A stretch of 5,124 bases of DNA, from contig JAHEFC010000312.1 of the NCBI GenBank assembly GCA_024640385.1, positions 1 to 5,124 on the forward strand. Reading direction: 5' to 3'. Shown in pieces: positions 1 to 5,124 of this stretch (the first letter of the stretch is position 1; each line of letters starts with the position of its first letter). The translations under genes and the position numbers were made by a program. This DNA comes from Sphingobacteriales bacterium. GTDB lineage: Bacteria; Bacteroidota; Bacteroidia; Chitinophagales; Chitinophagaceae. A model generated the notes under the pieces. The model saw nothing but the letters and a program-made list of their open reading frames with translations, did no database searches and was not told where the DNA came from.

Positions 1-1
1 T

Positions 2-1477
2 GGTAAAGGTTCGGGAAAAGGTTCTCCATCTGATTGGGCCGCACTATTGAAAAGTTACGGATTCACGGAAGAACAGGCATTGGCCTATGAAGATAATCCA
101 ATGAATGATCTTGGGGGACTGGCGTCCTGCAAGGTTCCTGTGTTTCACGCTATTGGCTTGTACGACAGGATCGTGCCGAATGAGGAGAATACCTATAAGC
201 TGATCAATAATTACATTAAAGCAGGGGGGATAGCAACCGTATATCCCATGACCCGCGGGGAACAGAAGCTGGAGGGGCATCATTATCCGATCGAGCACCC
301 TGAGCGGATCGCCGATTTTATTTACCAGAACTCATTTCCTGTTAAGCAGATAATTGATCCTGCGAAATATCATATGATCAGATCCGGCCTGGGAAATAGT
401 TATTTGAAATTCACAGTGGAGAAAAAAGGAACAGTGGCATTCATGGGCGGCTCCATTACAGAGCATGGCGCATGGCGGGAGAAAGTTTGTAAATACCTCA
501 GAGAAAGATTTCCTGACACGGAATTTGAATTCATCAATGCAGGCATAAGTTCAACAGGAAGTACTCCTGGTGCTTTTCGTCTTGCCGCGGAGGTACTGTC
601 TAAAGGAAAGATCGATCTGTTCTTTGAAGAAGCTGCAGTAAATGATGATACGAATGGTTTTAATGATATTGCCCAGGTCAGGGGAATGGAAGGCATTATC
701 AGGCATGCGCTGGAGAGCAATCCCAATATGGATATTGTGGTGATGCATTTTGTCGATCCATCCAAGATAGCGGACTATGACAAAGGAGTTACTCCGGTGG
801 TGATCGCTAATCATGAGAAAGTGGCAGATCATTATAGGGTAAATACGATCAACCTTGCAAAAGAGGTAAGGGACCGCATTAATGCAGGTGAGTTCAATTG
901 GAAAGATGATTTTAAAGATCTTCATCCCTCTGTTTTTGGTCATGAGGTCTATGTACGGTCGATCAAAACCTTCCTTGCCGATGCCTATTCCGGATCTGAT
1001 ACGCTTACTAAAGGCCTGATCAGGCCGATGCCCGCCAAGTTGGATAAGTTCAGTTATAGTTTCGGTGAATATGTAGAGGTCAATAAAGCAAAGCTGATCA
1101 AGGGCTGGAGCCTTGTGGAGAATTGGACACCGGGCGATGGCCTGGAAACGAGGAAGCAATATGTGAATATACCCGCATTGATCGCAGAAAAACCTGGTTC
1201 AGCATTCAGTTTTGATTTCACCGGCACAGCAATAGGCTTATGCGTTGTTTCAGGTCCCGATGCAGGGATTGTTGAATATAGTATTGATGGCGGCCCATTC
1301 AGGTCAAGGGATCTGTTCACGCAGTGGAGTTCATTTCTTCATCTTCCCTGGTATGTGATGCTGGATGATGAACTGAAAAACAGAAAGCATACGGTAGTGG
1401 TCCGCATGTCGCCCAATAAAAATGAGAAAAGCAAAGGCCATGCCTGCAGGGTACTGCATTTCCTGGTGAATCATTGA
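2..1477 (+). CDS. Multidomain esterase: alpha/beta-hydrolase C-terminus fused to SGNH/GDSL hydrolase (5' partial)
   Basis: The reading frame is open to the left window edge, so the true start lies outside; the TTG at 47 is not a credible start. Numbering from the first full codon, 491 residues are visible. Residues 1-115 resemble the end of an alpha/beta-hydrolase (prolyl-oligopeptidase-like) domain: the GLYDRIVP segment carries the likely acid Asp55, and GHHYPIEHP holds the likely catalytic His (93 or 94); the nucleophile would be upstream. Residues about 130-325 form an SGNH hydrolase: block I FMGGSIT with Ser151 (GGS rather than GDS), block II NAG with Gly181, block III AVNDD with Asn214, and block V DLHP with Asp306 and His308. 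All four signature positions are present, so this domain is probably active. Residues about 350-491 look like a beta-sandwich accessory domain. By family, such proteins remove acyl groups, often acetyl, from carbohydrates; the substrate here is unknown. Any signal peptide would be off-window. The gene converges on the DUF1501 gene with no gap. Confidence 0.88.
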   Translation, partial: GKGSGKGSPSDWAALLKSYGFTEEQALAYEDNPMNDLGGLASCKVPVFHAIGLYDRIVPNEENTYKLINNYIKAGGIATVYPMTRGEQKLEGHHYPIEHPERIADFIYQNSFPVKQIIDPAKYHMIRSGLGNSYLKFTVEKKGTVAFMGGSITEHGAWREKVCKYLRERFPDTEFEFINAGISSTGSTPGAFRLAAEVLSKGKIDLFFEEAAVNDDTNGFNDIAQVRGMEGIIRHALESNPNMDIVVMHFVDPSKIADYDKGVTPVVIANHEKVADHYRVNTINLAKEVRDRINAGEFNWKDDFKDLHPSVFGHEVYVRSIKTFLADAYSGSDTLTKGLIRPMPAKLDKFSYSFGEYVEVNKAKLIKGWSLVENWTPGDGLETRKQYVNIPALIAEKPGSAFSFDFTGTAIGLCVVSGPDAGIVEYSIDGGPFRSRDLFTQWSSFLHLPWYVMLDDELKNRKHTVVVRMSPNKNEKSKGHACRVLHFLVNH

Positions 1478-1496
1478 TCAGGCCAGGATGTTTTTT
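1461..1496 (+). terminator. Candidate intrinsic terminator for the esterase gene, overlapping both convergent stop codons
   Basis: TCCTGG (1461-1466) is the reverse complement of CCAGGA (1483-1488). Inside it, TGA (1467-1469) can pair with TCA (1478-1480), leaving a GG bulge and an 8-base loop. Two bases after the stem comes a run of six T residues (1491-1496). This fits a rightward Rho-independent terminator, but the stem is short and bulged. There is no A-run on the left side, so it would not serve the leftward unit. The T-run lies in the 3' coding end of the opposite gene, where it reads as Lys-Asn codons, so coding need alone could explain it. No folding energy was computed. Confidence 0.4.
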
Positions 1497-2959
1497 ACAA
1501 CATTGCCATGTACATCGGTAAGCCGAAACCGCCTCCCCTGGAATTTGAATGTAAGCTGCTCATGGTCTATTCCCATCAGGTGTAACAGGGTTGCCTGGAA
1601 ATCGTGTATATGGACAGGATCTTTTACTATGTTATAGCTGAAGTCGTCTGTCATCCCATAGTTGAAACCTTTCTTCACACCGGCTCCCGCCATCCACATG
1701 GTGAAGCATCTTGGATGGTGATCTCGGCCGTAATCATTTTTTGAGATCTTACCCTGTGAGTACACTGTTCTCCCAAATTCACCACCCCATATGACAAGGG
1801 TATCATCAAGCATGCCTCTTCGTTTCAGGTCAGTGATCAGTGCAGCTGTTGGCCTGTCGATCTGCTTGCACTGATGTTCCATATTGGGTGGCAAAGAGCC
1901 ATGATGGTCCCAGCCCTGGTGATAGAGTTGTACAAACCTGACATCTTTCTCTAATAGTTTACGGGCCAGCAAGCAGTTGGCGGCATAGGTTCCGCTGTCC
2001 CTGCTGTCAGGTCCGTATAATTCAAATACTTCATTTGGCTCTGTAGATGTATCCATGATCTCAGGCACCGAAGTCTGCATTCTGAATGCCATTTCATACT
2101 GCGAAATTCTAGCATTCACTTCGGGATCTCCCCAGGGTTCATTCTGCACTTCATTCAATTTGCGTAAATGATCCAGCATCTCTTTCCTGTCGTTGCCATC
2201 ATATCCTTCAGGATCTTTTAAAAACAGTACCGGATCTTTGCCTGATCTGAATTGTACTCCCTGGTGCTCAGAAGGTAGAAATCCATTGCCCCATAATCTC
2301 GCATAAAGGGGCTGATCTTTAGAAGCGTTTTTGGAGATCAGTACAATGAATGCCGGAAGGTTTTTATTCTCTGAACCCAGTCCATAGCTTATCCATGATC
2401 CAATCGATGGCCGCCCCGGTAACTGGTGGCCCGTTTGGAAAAATGTTATCGCAGGGTCATGGTTGATCTGCTCTGTATACATCGACCGTATAAAACAGAG
2501 TTCATCTACCACCTGTGCAGTATATGGTAAGAGTTCGCTCACCCAGGTTCTGCTCTCGCCATATTGTGCAAATTCATAATTGGATGGAACTACTGGCAGG
2601 GAAGATTGGTTGGCACTCATTCCCGTAAGCCTCTGGCCTTTTCGGATAGAGTCGGGCAACTCACTGCCGTAAAGATTCTTGAGTTTGGGTTTATAATCGA
2701 AAGTTTCAAATTGTGAAGGACCTCCTGCCATGAACAGGAATACTACTTTCTTGGCCTTGGGTGCAATACCCGGAAGCGCAGACATGATCTGTTCTTCAAG
2801 CGATGCTCCCCTGGCGCTGAATGGTGAGAAAAGCTGTTGAAGCGCAACAGCCCCAAGTCCCATGGCAGACCTGTTCAGGAAATTCCTCCTGTCCATCTGC
2901 TGGTACAACCCTGTAAGGTCTTGCGCATTCAGTCTTTTCTCTTTATCGTGATGTGCCAT
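1478..2959 (-). CDS. DUF1501 family protein with twin-arginine signal
   Basis: This complete 493-residue protein matches the DUF1501 family (alkaline-phosphatase/sulfatase-like fold), whose biochemical role is unknown. Residues 24-28 read RRNFL, a twin-arginine motif, followed by a weakly hydrophobic Ala/Leu/Gly stretch (about 31-46), which suggests Tat export or membrane anchoring. Family landmarks are FMAGGPSQFETFDYKP (76-91), HQGWDHHG (347-354), WGGEFGRT (391-398), the DHHPRC segment (413-418) and a C-terminal HDFQATLLHLMGIDH (452-466). The Asp, His and Glu residues in these motifs could bind metal; that is inference from the fold. The length is typical for the family. An in-frame stop 12 bases upstream (2969-2971) makes ATG at 2959 the first possible start; Met22 (ATG at 2896) is an alternative giving a shorter leader. 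The gene follows the PSD1 gene by 2 bases and is likely co-transcribed with it. Such pairs recur in Planctomycetota and Bacteroidota, so the two proteins probably act together in the envelope. Confidence 0.93.
   Translation of the reverse strand: MAHHDKEKRLNAQDLTGLYQQMDRRNFLNRSAMGLGAVALQQLFSPFSARGASLEEQIMSALPGIAPKAKKVVFLFMAGGPSQFETFDYKPKLKNLYGSELPDSIRKGQRLTGMSANQSSLPVVPSNYEFAQYGESRTWVSELLPYTAQVVDELCFIRSMYTEQINHDPAITFFQTGHQLPGRPSIGSWISYGLGSENKNLPAFIVLISKNASKDQPLYARLWGNGFLPSEHQGVQFRSGKDPVLFLKDPEGYDGNDRKEMLDHLRKLNEVQNEPWGDPEVNARISQYEMAFRMQTSVPEIMDTSTEPNEVFELYGPDSRDSGTYAANCLLARKLLEKDVRFVQLYHQGWDHHGSLPPNMEHQCKQIDRPTAALITDLKRRGMLDDTLVIWGGEFGRTVYSQGKISKNDYGRDHHPRCFTMWMAGAGVKKGFNYGMTDDFSYNIVKDPVHIHDFQATLLHLMGIDHEQLTFKFQGRRFRLTDVHGNVVKNILA
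2804..2959 (-). other. Tat-type signal region of the DUF1501 protein
   Basis: This encodes residues 1-52. There is a long polar n-region of 23 residues, then the twin arginines (codons at 2885-2890) in the context DRRNFLNR. A modest hydrophobic segment (SAMGLGAVALQQLF) follows, and then a polar SARGAS stretch where cleavage could occur. The motif fits the Tat consensus at both Arg positions and at Phe-Leu. The cleavage site is uncertain, and the segment could instead stay as an anchor. Confidence 0.65.
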
Positions 2960-2964
2960 GTTTA
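2957..2964 (-). promoter_or_regulatory. Stop-start junction (TAA-AC-ATG) suggesting translational coupling
   Basis: On the - strand the upstream gene ends with TAA (2964-2962), two bases follow, and the DUF1501 gene starts with ATG (2959-2957). No AGGAGG-like Shine-Dalgarno is visible in the preceding 20 or so bases, which are AT-rich coding sequence. Terminating ribosomes probably re-initiate here, and the absent Shine-Dalgarno agrees with a Bacteroidota host. No promoter could fit between the two genes, so expression should come from a promoter right of the window. Confidence 0.55.
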
Positions 2965-5124
2965 ACGTTTAGTGATCGTAGCGTCTGAATTCATAATAGT
3001 GCTGGCAACAACAGTGTTTGCTGCAATCAGTGCCCCCTCGATCTTTGTATCCACTTTATAAATACCGGCATCAAGCCAGCCCTTGGTTTTGGATGGATCT
3101 GCCCTGAATTTTTCCAGTTCGAGTTTTTGCAATGACAATAATATCTCCATTTCCCTGGCCGATGGTTTCCTTGCAGTCAGTTTTCTGTATGCATTAATAA
3201 TGGCAGTTTCATTATTGGCGTCTTTGCTCATTTGTTCACCCAGTACTTTGGCTGCCTCAATAAAGGTTGGATCATTGAGTGTGACAAGTGCCTGTAAAGG
3301 TGTATTTGTTTTTTGACGGCGGGAAAGACAGGAACTTCTTTCCGATGCATCAAAGGTTCCAAGCGTGGGATTGGGAACCGTTCGTTTTGCAATAATGTAA
3401 AGACTTCTCCTGTACATGGCATCGGTGCTGTCTGCCTTATACGATGCACTGTTGATCTCCCATAAACCGGCGGGCTGATAGGGCTTCATACTTTCACCAC
3501 CGATCTTTGTATTGATGATGCCACTGGCGGCTAAGGCATTGTCGCGGATCATCTCAGCAGTAAGCCTGGCTGAAGGTCCCCGCGCGAGTAACCGGTTTTC
3601 AGGATCCGTCTCTCTCATGGATGACGATGCATATGAATCCTGCCGATACGTGTCGGACAGCACGATCAGCCTGATCATTTTCTTCATATCCCATCCTGAC
3701 TCCCTGAATGTCACCGCAAGCCAATCGAGTAGTTGAGGATGACTGGGTAGTGCGCCCTGGTTACCAAAATCCTCGCTGGTTTTTACCAGTCCCATGCCAA
3801 AGAATTGCTGCCATAACCTGTTGACTGCAACACGTGATGTTAAGGGATGGTTTTGGTCAGTCAGCCACATCGCCAGTCCCAGCCTGTTTTTGGGGTATTG
3901 AGAAGAATATGAAAGGATATCAGCGGGTGTATTTGGAAAAACCTGTTCGCCGGGAAGATTATACTGTCCGCGCACCAGGAGTGTTGTTTTCTTTGGCACT
4001 GGCATTTCTTCCATCACCATGATCTCTTTCACGTTACGCATTGAATCTGAAAGCTCCGTACGAACTTTCTTGAGTGCCGCCATTTCCGCCTGAACTCCCT
4101 GATCAATCGCGTTGATATAATAATCGGTGAGGATCTCTTTCTCTTTGTCAGAAAGTTGAGCCGATGGCTTTGCTGCAATGGATGACCATTTATTTTTATC
4201 TGCAAGAATATTGATCTCGAAATTCGTCAGCAATCGATCGTACACTACAATATCATCCACCTTACCGCCTTTAAACCCTGTTCCACGCCACCAGCCGCCA
4301 ATCTGCAGCCCGGGCTCCTGGTCGCGATAAAAGATGATGTCTTTATACAATTTGTCTTTGATATTATTCATGGGTATTTTCACTCCGTCTACATAAAGGG
4401 AAAAACCGTTTGCTTTTGAAGATCCGTCGTATGCCAGTGTAAGCTGGATCCATTTCTCCCGCGGTACTTCTGAGTCTGATGTTCTGATGATCGCATTGGA
4501 CGGTGCAGTATGGGCCATGGTGATCTCAAACCTGTTATTCTTCAGCGAAACATTGAAGCCTTTGAAATTGTATAAGCGTTCTGCTTCGCTTTTATGAAAG
4601 AGTACACCATCCTTCATTGATTTCGGTATCCATGCCCATAGGCCGATGGTGAACGGTTCTGATTTTCTGAATACACCAGTTTTGTTCAGGTCAAGGTAAA
4701 CATCACCATTCAGTGCAAGCACTTTCCCATTTCTGCCGGGTGTGAATACAGGCAGGTCGCCTTTTGCACCCGCATCGTGCTTCATCTCACCTTTTTGCGA
4801 ACTGTCCAGTTTACTGGCCAGGTCATCTTCAAACTGATACATTGCTTTTAATCCATTCGATGGGATGATCTCATTGGCCAGGCTGAGGTATTCATTGGTA
4901 TTGATCCATGCAGATGCCCTTTGTTTCGCACCGTTTTTTATTTCCTCGGTTTTTTGCTCCTGCAGTTCGATTTTCTTTCTCAGGTTATTGATCACTTTGT
5001 CCTGTTCCTCTGTTGGCAGTGGAAGGGCAGGAGTAGGTATGTCGTCGTTCCATGAGATCTGCCCAGCTTCCAGCACATTATTAAAGAAGCTGTAGATCTC
5101 ATAATAATTTTTTTGTGAAATGGG
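2962..5124 (-). CDS. PSCyt2 (DUF1549) - LamG - PSD1 (DUF1553) protein, 5' partial
   Basis: The frame is open to the right window edge; GTG at 5076 is internal, because the 16 codons before it still match the family (PISQKNYYEIYSFFNN is the end of the PSCyt2/DUF1549 domain). There are 720 visible residues. In order: the PSCyt2 tail (1-35); a charged, probably coiled-coil stretch (about 39-69); a LamG/concanavalin-like domain (about 90-310), with its usual opening (YQFEDD), the FTIGLWAWIP strand, the SLYVDGVKI strand and the closing DDIVVYDRLL; the linker motif MEEMPVPKKT plus LVRG; and the PSD1/DUF1553 domain (about 410-640), with NRLWQQFFGMGLV, ARLTAEMIRDNAL and SRRQKTNTPLQALVTLNDP. The end, IMNSDATITKR, is typical. 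Full-length relatives usually begin with a signal peptide and a cytochrome-c-like PSCyt1 domain; that part is off-window, and no CxxCH haem motif occurs in the visible portion. Biochemical function is not established for the family. LamG suggests binding of a glycan or other surface ligand (inference). It is the first visible gene of the leftward unit with DUF1501. Confidence 0.93.
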   Translation of the reverse strand, partial: PISQKNYYEIYSFFNNVLEAGQISWNDDIPTPALPLPTEEQDKVINNLRKKIELQEQKTEEIKNGAKQRASAWINTNEYLSLANEIIPSNGLKAMYQFEDDLASKLDSSQKGEMKHDAGAKGDLPVFTPGRNGKVLALNGDVYLDLNKTGVFRKSEPFTIGLWAWIPKSMKDGVLFHKSEAERLYNFKGFNVSLKNNRFEITMAHTAPSNAIIRTSDSEVPREKWIQLTLAYDGSSKANGFSLYVDGVKIPMNNIKDKLYKDIIFYRDQEPGLQIGGWWRGTGFKGGKVDDIVVYDRLLTNFEINILADKNKWSSIAAKPSAQLSDKEKEILTDYYINAIDQGVQAEMAALKKVRTELSDSMRNVKEIMVMEEMPVPKKTTLLVRGQYNLPGEQVFPNTPADILSYSSQYPKNRLGLAMWLTDQNHPLTSRVAVNRLWQQFFGMGLVKTSEDFGNQGALPSHPQLLDWLAVTFRESGWDMKKMIRLIVLSDTYRQDSYASSSMRETDPENRLLARGPSARLTAEMIRDNALAASGIINTKIGGESMKPYQPAGLWEINSASYKADSTDAMYRRSLYIIAKRTVPNPTLGTFDASERSSCLSRRQKTNTPLQALVTLNDPTFIEAAKVLGEQMSKDANNETAIINAYRKLTARKPSAREMEILLSLQKLELEKFRADPSKTKGWLDAGIYKVDTKIEGALIAANTVVASTIMNSDATITKR

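Noticed and set aside
47..49. TTG as start of the esterase gene
   Set aside because: The upstream codons to the window edge stay open and read as family-like sequence (a GKGSGKG stretch, then SDWAALL), and a start here would remove most of the alpha/beta-hydrolase domain.
400..765. 121-codon open frame on the - strand inside the esterase gene
   Set aside because: Antisense to the SGNH block I-III region, with no recognisable domain.
551..1159. 202-codon open frame on the - strand inside the esterase gene
   Set aside because: It lies antisense to well-conserved SGNH catalytic blocks and its translation resembles no family I know, so it is a shadow of the real gene.
2690..2700. TATAAT-like string on the + strand within the DUF1501 gene
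   Set aside because: It sits inside coding sequence with no gene downstream on that strand, and the Bacteroidota promoter consensus differs from TATAAT.
3083..4022. Short + strand open frames (77, 74 and 62 codons) opposite the PSD1 domain
   Set aside because: They fall opposite conserved PSD1 motifs and have no family resemblance.
5074..5076. GTG as start of the PSD1 gene
   Set aside because: The sixteen codons upstream are in frame and match the conserved end of the PSCyt2 domain, so the gene continues past the right edge.
2962..5124. Haem c attachment site (CxxCH) in the PSD1 protein
   Set aside because: Only one cysteine (about visible residue 599) is present in the visible part; a haem motif, if any, would be in the off-window N-terminus.

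Overview
The window is fully coding apart from a 2-base spacer. It looks like chromosome from a member of the Bacteroidota, perhaps a soil or freshwater Chitinophagales-type organism. The reasons are base composition (roughly mid-40s % GC by eye), no strong Shine-Dalgarno before the one internal gene start, and the protein families present (PSD1/DUF1553 with DUF1501, and large secreted-type esterases). Planctomycetota and Verrucomicrobiota carry the same families, so the phylum call is an inference.

Layout: (1) The left part, on the + strand and cut at its 5' end by the window edge, is the C-terminal 491 residues of a multidomain hydrolase. It has the end of an alpha/beta-hydrolase domain, a complete SGNH/GDSL-type esterase domain with all catalytic blocks visible, and a C-terminal beta-rich domain. 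(2) The middle, on the - strand, is a complete DUF1501 protein with a twin-arginine signal. (3) The right part, on the - strand and cut at its 5' end by the window edge, is the C-terminal 720 residues of a PSCyt2 (DUF1549) - LamG - PSD1 (DUF1553) protein. Its usual N-terminal cytochrome-like domain would lie beyond the right edge.

Genes 3 and 2 form a leftward two-gene unit: the stop of the PSD1 gene and the start of the DUF1501 gene are 2 bases apart (TAA-AC-ATG), which suggests co-transcription and translational coupling. The pairing of these families is a well-known conserved neighbourhood of unknown biochemical role, presumably in the cell envelope. The hydrolase gene converges on this unit with no intergenic DNA: the two stop codons abut as TGA|TCA. 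A hairpin followed by six T residues spans the junction and could terminate the rightward transcript inside the 3' end of the DUF1501 gene.

I see no RNA gene, mobile element, CRISPR array or phage feature. No convincing new biological system is visible. The most notable points are the tandem-hydrolase fusion, the junction architecture, and the functionally uncharacterised PSD1/DUF1501 pair.
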